This document shows positions 26,125 through 35,333 of a stretch of 64,000 nt of DNA, piece by piece. The notes below the pieces were generated by a model that saw nothing but the letters and a program-made list of their open reading frames with translations, made no database searches and was not told where the DNA came from. The stretch is from JALZUE01 sp051251725 (lineage in GTDB: Bacteria; Pseudomonadota; Gammaproteobacteria; Enterobacterales; Alteromonadaceae): positions 1 through 64,000 of the forward strand of contig JBPOFN010000018.1 of the NCBI GenBank assembly GCA_051251725.1, written 5' to 3'. Position 1 is the first letter of the stretch. The number at the start of each line of letters is the position of its first letter. The position numbers and the translations under genes are program-made.

Positions 26125-28728
26125 ATGTTTTTTAAATCATCCAAAGCTTTAGTTGTGATAATCATGACATCAAGCTTTCTTTGTTCTGTTGCGTCAGCTA
26201 AGGATTATGATCCTAAGTTACATGAAAAAGTTGCTCCTTTGTCTCCTGAAGCAAGTTTAAAAACTATGGTCGTGCAAGAAGGCTATTCAATGGAAATAGT
26301 TGCAGCTGAGCCATTAATAGAAGAGCCGGTAACCATGGCCTATGATGGTAATGGGCGTATTTACGTCGCTGAAATGCTTACCTACATGTTAGATGCTGAT
26401 AGCACAGGCACATTTAATTCTATTAGTCGTATTAAGCGTTTGGAAGATAAAGACGGTGATGGCCTTTTTGAAAGTTATTCTATCTTTGCCGATAACTTGC
26501 TTTTGCCTCGGATGATTTTAACATTAGATGATGGTCGTATTATTGTTCGTGAAACCAATACCTTAGATTTATTGTTATTAACCGACACTAATGGTGATGG
26601 TATTGCTGATTTAAGAGAAACTATTTATCAAGGTGGTAAACGAGGCGGTAATTTAGAGCATCAACCGAGTGGTCTTATTTATGGTTTAGATAATTGGCTT
26701 TATGTTACATATACTAATAAACGCTACAAATTCACTGATGGTAAAATCATTTCCCAAGAAATTCCTTATGGCGGTGGTCAATGGGGCTTAACTCAAGATC
26801 ACCTTGGTCGATTATACTATTCTGCAGCCGGTGGACAAGATCCTGCGTTCACCTTTCAAGCGCCTAGTGTTTATGGCCAAGTGAGCGTGGCAGGCGAACA
26901 AGCTAAAGGTTTTAGAGAAGTTTTTCCACTTGATAACACACCTGATGTGCAAGGGGGGAAAAAAATGTTACGCCCCGACAATACCTTAAATCACTTTACT
27001 GGCGGTGGTGGTCAGTCGGTGTACCTTGGTGGTCTTTTTGATGATATGCAAGGGGATTACATTATAGCTGAGCCGGTAGGTAACTTAATTCGCCGTGCTA
27101 AAATCACCCGTGAAGAAGGCGTGACTGTGCTGAGTCATCAATACCAAAGTCAACGTAAAGAGTTTATTGCTTCAACAGACGCTAACTTTAGACCGGTATG
27201 GACAGCAACAGCACCTGATGGCTCACTGATGATTTTAGACATGTATCGAGGCATCATTCAAGAAGGAAACTGGACTAAAGAAGGTTCTTATCTTCGTGGT
27301 GTTATTGATAACTATGGCTTTGATAAAACCATTGGTCGCGGTCGCTTATTTCGTGTGAAAAAAGACGACGTAGCATTAACCAAATTACCTAAAATGTTTG
27401 ATAAAAAGCCAGAGCAATTAATTCAATACTTGAGTCATGATAATCAGTGGTGGCGAATTGAAGCGCAAAAGTTAATTGTATTAAAAAGTACAAGTAGTGA
27501 TGTGAAATTGGTTGCAGCGTTGCAAGAACTTGCGCGTAATAATAAGGCACCTTTGGCTCAAATACATGCGTTATGGACACTTGAAGGTTTAGGGGTTTTA
27601 GATAAAAGCATATTAACTGAGCTATTCAATAGTGAACACAGTGATGTCCGTGTTACTGCTATTCGTATTTCTGAACAACTGGTTGCTGCCGGTGATAAAT
27701 CCATCACTGAAAAATGGCTTACCTTAGCCAGTGACAAAGATGTTGAAGTGGCTCAACAAGCTATTTTGTCAGCGTATTATGTTTATAGTGATAATCATCA
27801 AGCGATATTAAAAGCGGCTAAAAAATCTCATCCAAATAAAAAAGGCGTGTTAGCAATAGAGCAAGCTATGGCTAAACTTATTGCTCATAATGAAAAACGT
27901 CGCAAACTTGCCGAAGGTGATAAAAAGCTGGCTGCTGCAGTAATAGCCGGTGAAAATGCATTCAAAGGCTTGTGTTATACCTGTCATGGAGCTGATGGTA
28001 AAGGAGCACATGCGGGCAATGATTTAGTAGCCCCGTCTTTTCATAACAACCCGAGAGTGATTGGTAATACCGCGGCGCTGATAAATTTAGTCAGCCATGG
28101 CATGCAAGGGCCAATTGATGGGATTAATTATGTTGGCGGTATGATGCCTTCGATCAGCTCTAATGGTGATGAATATGTTGCTAATGTTTTAACTTATATT
28201 CGCAATGACTTTGGCAATGAAGCAAGCTTAATAACGCCTGAAGATGTTGCTGCTGTTAAAAAAATGAATTATGCCCCTGCGGCAATGTGGACTCAAACTG
28301 AATTAGATAAAATGTTCGCTAACGATTTGACTGACAAACACCAATGGAAAGTCAGTACTAATTTTAAAGTACATCCAAGATTTGGTCTTGAAAACCTCAC
28401 CGATAATAAATTTCAACGACCATTCTTTAGCTCAAAAGGGAAGAGAGCTAAAGGCAATGCAATAACGATTGAATTACCTAAAGTAGCTATCGTATCAGAG
28501 GTTGTTCTCGACTCTACTTTATTGACCGCTTTTTATTCTCGACATCATACTATTGAATTCTCTGAAGATGGAAGTAACTGGCTGACTGTGATTGAAAATC
28601 GTACGCCAGGTGAGATAAATAGAGAGCAAACCTTAGGGCATAAAGCAAAATATATTCGAATTACCAACCAAGTTAATGGGAAACCTTGGCGTATACATGA
28701 AGTAAGCTTGTTTGGTAGTTATTTGTAA
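26125..28728 (+). CDS. PVC-type membrane-bound dehydrogenase with HEAT repeats, cytochrome c and discoidin domain
   Basis: 867 residues with a signal peptide (about 1-25). Residues about 50-415 form the beta-propeller of the Pirellula/Verrucomicrobium 'putative membrane-bound dehydrogenase' family (GYSMEIVAAEPLIEEPV, GNGRIYVAEMLTY, HFTGGGGQSVYLGG, WTATAPDGSLMILDMYRG). About 425-600 are HEAT-like helical repeats. A class I cytochrome c follows, with CYTCH (617-621) and a Met-bearing GGMMPS as likely sixth ligand. About 745-867 is an F5/8 type C (discoidin) sugar-binding domain. It probably oxidises a sugar in the periplasm and passes electrons to its own heme. It pairs with DUF1080 upstream and ends in a clear terminator. 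Such proteins are rare in gammaproteobacteria. Confidence 0.82.
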   Translation: MFFKSSKALVVIIMTSSFLCSVASAKDYDPKLHEKVAPLSPEASLKTMVVQEGYSMEIVAAEPLIEEPVTMAYDGNGRIYVAEMLTYMLDADSTGTFNSISRIKRLEDKDGDGLFESYSIFADNLLLPRMILTLDDGRIIVRETNTLDLLLLTDTNGDGIADLRETIYQGGKRGGNLEHQPSGLIYGLDNWLYVTYTNKRYKFTDGKIISQEIPYGGGQWGLTQDHLGRLYYSAAGGQDPAFTFQAPSVYGQVSVAGEQAKGFREVFPLDNTPDVQGGKKMLRPDNTLNHFTGGGGQSVYLGGLFDDMQGDYIIAEPVGNLIRRAKITREEGVTVLSHQYQSQRKEFIASTDANFRPVWTATAPDGSLMILDMYRGIIQEGNWTKEGSYLRGVIDNYGFDKTIGRGRLFRVKKDDVALTKLPKMFDKKPEQLIQYLSHDNQWWRIEAQKLIVLKSTSSDVKLVAALQELARNNKAPLAQIHALWTLEGLGVLDKSILTELFNSEHSDVRVTAIRISEQLVAAGDKSITEKWLTLASDKDVEVAQQAILSAYYVYSDNHQAILKAAKKSHPNKKGVLAIEQAMAKLIAHNEKRRKLAEGDKKLAAAVIAGENAFKGLCYTCHGADGKGAHAGNDLVAPSFHNNPRVIGNTAALINLVSHGMQGPIDGINYVGGMMPSISSNGDEYVANVLTYIRNDFGNEASLITPEDVAAVKKMNYAPAAMWTQTELDKMFANDLTDKHQWKVSTNFKVHPRFGLENLTDNKFQRPFFSSKGKRAKGNAITIELPKVAIVSEVVLDSTLLTAFYSRHHTIEFSEDGSNWLTVIENRTPGEINREQTLGHKAKYIRITNQVNGKPWRIHEVSLFGSYL

Positions 28729-28750
28729 TTTCTACCACGCTTAAAAAAAT

Positions 28751-28784
28751 AGCCCTTTCTATTCATTAGAAGGGGCTTTTTTTA
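28751..28784 (+). terminator. intrinsic terminator of the DUF1080/dehydrogenase operon
   Basis: AGCCCTTTCT and AGAAGGGGCT form a ten-base stem around a short loop (28751-28776) followed by TTTTTTT, 22 bases after the stop codon. Confidence 0.85.
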
Positions 28785-28845
28785 TCAACGTTTATCTGGA
28801 CGGGACAAAATGTAAAGCCTTTACTTAGCGACTATTGATCTTTGA

Positions 28846-29622
28846 TTATTTTTGTATGGTGGTATTTAGGTTTTGACCGTACCTATGGTAAATTGGTGCT
28901 AAGAGATTTAATTCTTTAGCTTTATAATAAATCGCGTTTACTTCTTCAACAGAGATAGAGGCATATTTAGGAACTAAAAAATGCCTCGAGTACTGGGTGT
29001 CAAACTTTTCCGATATAATGAGTTTTTCACGAGCATCAGGATTTGAAGTTAAAAACCAATCAATTGCAGACAAACTTGCAATACTGATATCACAACGCTT
29101 AAGTAGAGCCATTTTGATTGATTCGGCTTCGGTTCTAATTAAACTTATATTATATTGAGATTTTAATTTTCGGTAATCTGTTTCGTAGTTGAAAAGTTTA
29201 TAGTGATAACCATTAACGGCACAGATTCTTTTATTTTTTAAATTATTGAAATAACTTTGATCTTTGTTTTCCGAAAAAAATGAAACGAAAGTATCCTTGG
29301 TAGTGAGCAGAGGAGTTGACTGGATCAATGAAAAATGTTCATCCCAACCCCATTGAATATTGTCCCACATAACAATATCTACCCAGCCTTCTCTTAGCGA
29401 CTCCACTCGTCGAGCAATTGGAACAGGGATTAATTCAAACGTAAACTGGCTCTGGACTAGGTTAAATGCGTTGAGGATATCTATGCCCAACCCATTATTG
29501 TTAGCTAATAAAAAAGGAGGTCGAATTCCAGCGCCAACTTTAATATGAATTTTCTGACTGGTGGCTGAAAAGCTTAATATTAAGCACAGAATAATAGGTA
29601 ATAGCGTTATATGATTACGCAT
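28846..29622 (-). CDS. periplasmic amino-acid-type substrate-binding protein (SBP family 3)
   Basis: 258 residues with a signal peptide (about 1-22). The mature protein follows the bacterial extracellular solute-binding family 3 pattern: IKVGAGIRPPFLLANNNGLGIDIL, then ARRVESLREGWVDIVMWDN and CDISIASLSAIDWFL. No transporter permease or sensor kinase is next to it, so it is an orphan binding protein, perhaps feeding a distant system. ATG has CAGGAAGA upstream. It converges on the dehydrogenase operon. Confidence 0.78.
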   Translation of the reverse strand: MRNHITLLPIILCLILSFSATSQKIHIKVGAGIRPPFLLANNNGLGIDILNAFNLVQSQFTFELIPVPIARRVESLREGWVDIVMWDNIQWGWDEHFSLIQSTPLLTTKDTFVSFFSENKDQSYFNNLKNKRICAVNGYHYKLFNYETDYRKLKSQYNISLIRTEAESIKMALLKRCDISIASLSAIDWFLTSNPDAREKLIISEKFDTQYSRHFLVPKYASISVEEVNAIYYKAKELNLLAPIYHRYGQNLNTTIQK

Positions 29623-29769
29623 TTAAATCTTCCTGGAGCTATCCCATTTTAAATAAAATGTACTCTATTGTATCGCAAAATGCGAGACACATATTTTTTG
29701 CAATTAGTGATTTACATCACATCAGTTCTAGAGAAACCGAGCCTCTCGATAACGCCTAGCTGCGTTGTG

Positions 29770-29802
29770 TTTTTCTAGTAATACTCGCTATTACTAGAAA
29801 AA
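29770..29802. other. 14-bp inverted repeat hairpin
   Basis: TTTTTCTAGTAATA (29770-29783) and TATTACTAGAAAAA (29789-29802) form a perfect stem with a five-base loop, in the 753-base gap 29623-30375. T-rich ends on one side and A-rich on the other could serve as a bidirectional terminator, although no stop codon is near. The preceding GCGTTGTGTTTTTC context looks like a dispersed repeat family. The rest of the gap holds only the discoidin fragment at 30239-30345. Confidence 0.45.
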
Positions 29803-30238
29803 TATCATTGTATATACGAAAATGTTGTCATCGAGTAAACATTAACATCAACATAACTTAATGTATATTTTAAGTGTTTGAATTATTGATGAATTTCAAT
29901 ATAAGACGACACGCACTTTCCCGAATTCAGGTTAACTAATCTCAAGCGGCTAAAGTTATTTTTCTCAGCAAAGCTATACGTGCCTATCAGGGTAAGCTTC
30001 CAATAACTCGTTATGGGCTCTCCTAAATACCTGATAATCCAAAAATTTCGTTACTGAAATATTTAAAGGTGAATGATTATCTCTTTTTTTTGCAAAAGTC
30101 TGTAAATAATCTTTATAAGCCAACAAATGATAAAACCTGTTAAACCATGTTTGTTAACTAATGCGTTTTTCAAAATGATTTAAATGAACTGCCGTGATGC
30201 AAAGTATAGTCTTTATCACTGAAGCTTTAATCTATCCT

Positions 30239-30345
30239 TTAAGTATCTTCTGCGTTGGTGTGAGTCACTGCTCCTGCAACCCATACGCCATCAGTATAAC
30301 CATCAATACTCTTGACGACAAACCGCCATTGACGGTTGATGATTA
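30239..30345 (-). pseudogene. discoidin (F5/8C) domain fragment
   Basis: In one minus-strand frame, ending at TAA 30239-30241, the sequence reads SIDGYTDGVWVAGAVTHTNA. This aligns with AIDGDTNGAWSGGSVTHTDA in the discoidin domain of the interrupted gene at 32192-33892. Nothing upstream continues the domain and there is no start, so it is a leftover of a second discoidin-tailed protein. It lies directly downstream of the esterase at 30376 on the same strand. Confidence 0.6.
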
Positions 30346-30375
30346 AGTTGCAATGCTAATTAACAGTTAGTTACC

Positions 30376-31632
30376 TTATTCAGAAAGTGTAATGTATTCA
30401 GAGCTAACCATTAACCCGCGAGTATCAGTTGCAGTAAAATAGATAGTTGTTGCGCCAGCAGGTACACTCGCGGTAATAGTATTTCCAGAAATAGTTGCAT
30501 CAATCGCAAGCCAATATCTATCATACCAAGTACCATTATCTGTTGTATAAAGTAATTGTGCGCTGCTTAAACCTACGTTGGTAGTAAAAGTAACCATTGC
30601 TACCGATGATACATTAACAACGGGTGTGTCTAATTCGGGCATAGCTTGCGTACCTTTAATTACGGTATCTGCAAATGCGGCAATTTCTTCTAGCCGAGTG
30701 ACATAAGTATTGTTATGTCTTAGCCTAAGTGAATAACGTAACTTAGCGGAATACGAAAGCGCTTGTGAAGATTGCTTTGTAACAGGCATAGCAAAGTTAC
30801 TGTCATTGGTACCGTTAATCCAAAGTGTAGGAATTGTCACGTTTGAAAAATAACTTCGCCCATCAAAATTTTCATTAACAACCTCTCGAATCGCTTCATT
30901 TTGTAAAGCGAGACCTTGCGAGCCATCAGAATCAGATAAATAGCCACCACCATATACAGGTACCGCCCATTTTAATCGGTTATCAAGCCCGATAACCGTA
31001 CTGGTTAAAGTGCCGCCCCAGCTTGTTCCTGTTATTCCTATTTTATCGCTATTAACTTCATCAAAAGAGCCAATTAAAGAAGTTGCGCTTATAACCTGAG
31101 CAACTGCATGGTAGTACCACTGTTCGTCTATCGGTAAATCGTAGTCTCCCCAAGTACCATACTTATCTGGCCCAGGGTTAGGCGTATTGGTTGTTCTATC
31201 AGGGTAATGACCATGATGATCCATAGAAATGGCCGCATAACCGCGATCATTCCAGTATTGAACCCATGTAGGTAGCGCGGAGCCTTCACCACCATGAACA
31301 TACACAGCGGCTGGCCAACCACCATCAGGCATAGTACCGCTGGGTGCACTGTAATAAGCAAATACTTCTACTTTTTGACCAAGATAATCGATAGATTCGT
31401 ATAAAATCCCCGTCATACCTTCTTCAGCATAATCGGTTGTTATTGTATAAGCAGGTACACTTTTTAATTGTGTAATATCCCAAGGACCAATGTTAATGTC
31501 AGCGCTAGAGTCATTGCTTGTGCTTGTTTCATTACTAATGTCATTGCTAGTGCTGCTGTCACAGCCGTTCAAGCTAAAGAGTAATAATGTTATTGCAAGT
31601 AAATGTGTTTTTATTTTTATTAATTGGTACAT
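30376..31632 (-). CDS. lipoprotein alpha/beta-hydrolase (acetyl-xylan-esterase/dienelactone-hydrolase-like)
   Basis: 418 residues with lipobox LNGC (Cys24) and a Ser/Asn-rich tether. The hydrolase core has YVHGGEG (oxyanion region), nucleophile GTSWGG (Ser204), Asp277 in NGTNDSNF and candidate His306 in RLRHNN. The last ~100 residues are an Ig-like beta domain (YTTDNGTWYDRYW). The overall plan resembles AXE1/PhoPQ-type esterases with an accessory domain and, with the lipid anchor, suggests cell-surface or periplasmic deacylation of a glycan. It is monocistronic. The upstream flank to 32191 is AT-rich and gene-free. Confidence 0.78.
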   Translation of the reverse strand: MYQLIKIKTHLLAITLLLFSLNGCDSSTSNDISNETSTSNDSSADINIGPWDITQLKSVPAYTITTDYAEEGMTGILYESIDYLGQKVEVFAYYSAPSGTMPDGGWPAAVYVHGGEGSALPTWVQYWNDRGYAAISMDHHGHYPDRTTNTPNPGPDKYGTWGDYDLPIDEQWYYHAVAQVISATSLIGSFDEVNSDKIGITGTSWGGTLTSTVIGLDNRLKWAVPVYGGGYLSDSDGSQGLALQNEAIREVVNENFDGRSYFSNVTIPTLWINGTNDSNFAMPVTKQSSQALSYSAKLRYSLRLRHNNTYVTRLEEIAAFADTVIKGTQAMPELDTPVVNVSSVAMVTFTTNVGLSSAQLLYTTDNGTWYDRYWLAIDATISGNTITASVPAGATTIYFTATDTRGLMVSSEYITLSE

Positions 31633-32191
31633 ATGAGTTACTTAGTGAATTAGTGGGCGATTTTATTGTTTTTTTCTCAGTAAATTTTTTCAAAAGAAAC
31701 TGATATTTAAGCTAATCAATTTTTACACAGCGTTCACCTCCCTACAAGTAAAATACCGCCAAAACATTGTTTAATTATAAATAATAGCCATAATAAAATA
31801 ATTAAGTAGTAATTAAAAATACATTAAATATAATTTTTCTTGTTAATAATAAAAATAAATAAATATAATTTATCAATTATTAAACAATGATCTATCTAAT
31901 TAATTATTAATATTTATAATGTACTCTTATATTTCCATCTTAATAAAAATACTATATTTTCTTGATAATAACTGAGTAGTAATATATAAACATACTGGTC
32001 ATTATATGAGCAAGTTATAATGTACTGACGAATGATATTGCTTCTAGTTCACTGGTAAAAACTTAAAGTTAAACTTGTAATAACAAAATATAAAGACACC
32101 TACTACGTTGAAAAAACTGAGTCAGGGGATGTTACATATGCTTGATGAATCACGCTTATGCGAGTCTGTTTTTTGTCAGAACTTGTGACAT
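31633..32191. other. gene-free, extremely AT-rich intergenic region
   Basis: This 559-base stretch between divergently read genes is dominated by A/T, with runs such as AATAAAAATAAATAAATAT around 31840-31870. It carries the promoter of the esterase on one side and of the amber-interrupted gene on the other. I cannot place individual boxes, and no ORF is credible. Confidence 0.4.
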
Positions 32192-33892
32192 ATGACGAAG
32201 ACAATAATTATAATAAAAATAGGAAAAACCACATTGAAAACAAATATAAAAATAAAAAACATCTTAACTTTGTGTTGGTTAGCTATTATATCGCTACATT
32301 CAATCAATGCTTTTGCCGCAGGCGAAAATGCACAATGGATGAAAGGATCGTGGGGATTAAACTGGAAACCGGTTTAGTACACCAACGAACATGTTGATAA
32401 AGACATGTCGATAGAACCTTTTTTAGCGCAGATAAAAGACTTAAAGACTATTGATTACATTCAAATTCACTTAAATGAGTCGTATATTTATGCTGCTGCC
32501 CATACAGCACCTCATGACGTACTTGAAAGTCTTTGGCAAGGTGACCTTGATACAGATGGCACACCAAAGAATCTTATTGTGCCACGTGCATCAACAGGCA
32601 AAGACCAATTTTTAGAATGGTTAACTGCAATTAAAGCTAGAGGATTAAAAACTCAAGTTTATGTCAACTCTGGTCACTTATTATGGGATTTACCTGATGA
32701 ACTCGCTGATGTAGGTGATAGGTTTAAAACATGGTGTGATACAGATTCATCGGCAAGATGGTACATAAATAAGTATGAATTCCGTCAAAGTACTGAGACT
32801 TACCCAGACAGACAATATATGTTTTGTTATGCGCGATTTATCCTTCAAGAATATTCGTTACGCTACGGTGATCTCATTGATTCGTGGATATTTGATACTG
32901 CAAGTTTCATGAAAACTAATGGCGATCTTCAAACAAGTACAGATGTCGATGATCAACGTATCTTTCAAGTGTTTTCAAGCGCAGCAAAATCAGGTAACGC
33001 TAACGCGGCAGTTTCTTTCAACCAAGGCGTAGGTGAAAGAGAAGGTCCAGACTCTCCGTTTGCAGTACCATCAATGTTTGACGATTATACCTTTGGCCAT
33101 CCTTTTGGTGGTGCTGGAGATATGCTTGAGGGAATATTATACGATTATAATTACCGTGTAATGACTTGGATGCATGATTATGAAGGCTATGCGTTTAGAG
33201 CGGATAATGACTATACCAATGATGATGTTATTTCTCATTTTGACCCTAAAATGAGTACTACTGCATGGAATAGAGGGGCTACACCAGCTTTTACCAACGA
33301 TCAATTTGTTGCATGGAATGCAATGGGACTTATTAATGGCGGTGCTATCACTTGGGGCGCACCATTAAAAGTACCATTTATGAATAGAGACGAATCAACA
33401 ATTAATTTAACCATGCATGACTATGCTGTTGAGCAATTAACTTTGATGGACAACCATTTACATATATATCAAGATAATGACGGCAACGTTGCCTTAGCTG
33501 GTACTGCAGAGCAGTCATCTACAACCAATGGCGGTGATGCTTCACGTGCTATTGATGGTGATACTAATGGTGCATGGAGTGGTGGTTCTGTTACACATAC
33601 CGACGCTGAAGATAATGCTTGGTGGGAAGTATACCTTGATGCTGAAGTAACGTTAGATCGTATTGTTATTCACAATCGCACTGATGCTTGTTGTACAGAA
33701 AGATTATCAAGCTTTATCGTCTTTGTATGGGATGAGTCTGGTACTCGTACATTAAGAAAAGTGATTTCAACCGCACCTGATTCGTCAGTTACTATTGATG
33801 CAAGTGATTTAAAGGGCTATAGAATCAGAATTAAGTCGACCGTAGCGGCAACAGCGTTAAATTTGGCTGAAGTTCAGGTTTTTGCTAAATAA
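32192..33892 (+). pseudogene. secreted barrel-type glycan enzyme with discoidin domain, interrupted by an in-frame TAG
   Basis: The first 61 codons (32192-32374) encode a signal peptide ending NAFAAGEN and then WMKGSWGLNWKPV. A TAG at 32375-32377 follows, and the same frame continues without a break as YTNEHVDKDMSIEPFLAQ through to 33892; the distal ORF could restart at ATG 32405. Without the stop the protein would be 566 residues. The middle (IDYIQIHLNESY, KTQVYVNSGHLLWD, GDLIDSWIFDTA) looks like a TIM-barrel hydrolase of the GH29-like kind, the D of WIFDTA lying where a nucleophile might be. The last ~130 residues are an F5/8C domain with a Cys pair (DACCTE). The distal reading frame is not decayed, so the mutation is young, or a sequencing error, or the stop is read through. 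Confidence 0.7.
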
Positions 33893-33910
33893 AAAAGTTT
33901 TCTTACTCTA

Positions 33911-34084
33911 AGGGCTGTTGATCTTTCGAGATTGTTTTTGCAGCAGAATTGCTTATTCCTACATGTAGATCATTAAGATAATGCAGGAGCAATTGTCAAA
34001 AATGAGTAGGCTACACACTGCTCAAAGCGATTCAAATGGTTTAAAGAGCCGAACAAAATTTAACCGCGAATAATCAACAGTCCT
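33911..34084. mobile_element. MITE-like element with 18-bp imperfect terminal inverted repeats
   Basis: The left end AGGGCTGTTGATCTTTCG (33911-33928) and the complement of the right end, AGGACTGTTGATTATTCG (34067-34084), match at 15 of 18 positions. The 174-base interior has no ORF. A further partial copy of the end (CCTGTTGATCTTTG) occurs near 34160. A decayed IS5-type transposase lies 0.5 kb away and could belong to the same family. Target duplications are not clear. Confidence 0.55.
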
Positions 34085-34097
34085 CAGTGATATAGGT

Positions 34098-34135
34098 AAT
34101 CAACAAAGATTGAACTAACTCAGTCTTTGTTGATT
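34098..34135. other. 16-bp near-perfect inverted repeat
   Basis: AATCAACAAAGATTGA (34098-34113) and TCAGTCTTTGTTGATT (34120-34135) pair with one G-T wobble around a six-base loop. It sits just beyond the MITE-like element's right end. No T-run follows. Confidence 0.45.
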
Positions 34136-34404
34136 AATTAACTAGATATTAGGTTAGCGCCTGTTGATCTTTGTTTGAATTTTATACGTAAGCGCTGATC
34201 TCATATAATTTACTTCAGTAAAAAAACTCGCCCTCGGGAACGCATAGGCATCATGATAAAGGCACAAAATCTTTTTAATATAGAATGACTATATCTAAAC
34301 TCAGCTCTGGTTAAAGGGTTTTATAACCCATTGATTAAATGTTTAAAATATTTAATACACGTAGTTTATCAGTAGATTAATGGTTAATTATCTAACCCTG
34401 AGGT

Positions 34405-34568
34405 GAAATTTAAGTGCTTAGAAGGCTTTTTACAAACCAATAGCTGGATTTGGGCGTAAAAATACGGTTTTTATTCCCGATAAAAACCAAGTACCTGCAT
34501 CCATCTATGTAGGTAAAGCAGGTAACACAGATCAGCGATTAAATAACATTATAGGGTAAAATAGCTTA
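34405..34568 (+). pseudogene. decayed gene fragment, inverted copy of the 7.6 kb fragment
   Basis: From GAAATTTAAGTG through TTATTCCCGATAAAAACCAA and on to AAATAGCTTAA, the sequence parallels the minus-strand fragment at 7576-7733, with insertions and several stops. The reading frame is lost, unlike in the other copy. Parent gene unknown. Confidence 0.5.
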
Positions 34569-34620
34569 ACCGGATCTGAGGTTAACTATCTTGAACATAG
34601 ACAAACAACAGAAGAAATAT

Positions 34621-34880
34621 TGTTATCGCTAATAAAGGTTTCAATAGTGAAGCCATCAAGGAAAAGTTTATGTACGAAATTGAAACCCAGTTATACCTAA
34701 CAAACAAAATCAAAAACAGATAATGGTGATATTGTGCTTATATATGGCACTTTTTCAAAGCTATAGTACTGCCGTTTTATAGCGACAAGAGACAATAAAT
34801 TAAAGCTACAATTTCAAAGTGTGTTAGCACTGGCATTTATGATGATTTGGCTGCCATTGTCCAAGTTCAACCCTAGATAA
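34621..34880 (+). pseudogene. IS5-family transposase C-terminal remnant
   Basis: Two readable pieces in different frames survive. VIANKGFNSEAIKEK corresponds to the usual ADKGYDS block around the second catalytic Asp, here Asn. IATRDNKLKLQFQSVLALAF leads to MMIWLPL and a TAA at 34878-34880, corresponding to the IATRYDK...ALA tail near the catalytic Glu region. Between them the frame is broken. The remaining sequence to 35333 has one 71-codon ORF (34909-35124) that I do not believe is a gene. Confidence 0.65.
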
Positions 34881-35333
34881 AAATCCTACTGTAGATATTA
34901 AAAACACCTTGAGTGGGAATGCTGAATTTCTATGGAATTGTGTTTATGAACTCACAAACATTCGTAAGTTAAAAGCTGAGATTAAAGCGTTATCGAACAG
35001 TCATTTATTTACTTCGAGACATTATTGTTACTTTTGTAAAACCTTACTGGTTTTTAACATTAATCATACAAAGTACAACAGTAAATTAAAGTCTAATAGA
35101 ATATGGCAATGTAAATATATGTAAATAAAAAGGTTAAAGTTGATTAAAAAGGCAATATGTTTAATTATATTTAATAATCTTTGTGTCGGTGTTCATAAAA
35201 TTAAATTTACTCCCCTTATAACAAGGTAAGTATCAAGGTGATTTTGTCATATTTCCGATTAAACAGATTACTTAGTGGGATTTTATACAATGATTTACCC
35301 CAAGAATAGTGCTGTTTATTATATGTAATTAGG

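Noticed and set aside
28833..28845. ATTGATCTTTG as another copy of the MITE end
   Set aside because: Too short a match and no partner repeat nearby; likely chance in AT-rich DNA.
32375..32377. TAG as a selenocysteine or pyrrolysine codon
   Set aside because: Selenocysteine uses TGA with a SECIS hairpin, and pyrrolysine decoding is not expected in this lineage. A nonsense mutation is simpler.
34909..35124. 71-codon ORF after the IS5-type remnant
   Set aside because: No ribosome site, no recognisable motif, very AT-rich; it lies in decayed mobile DNA.
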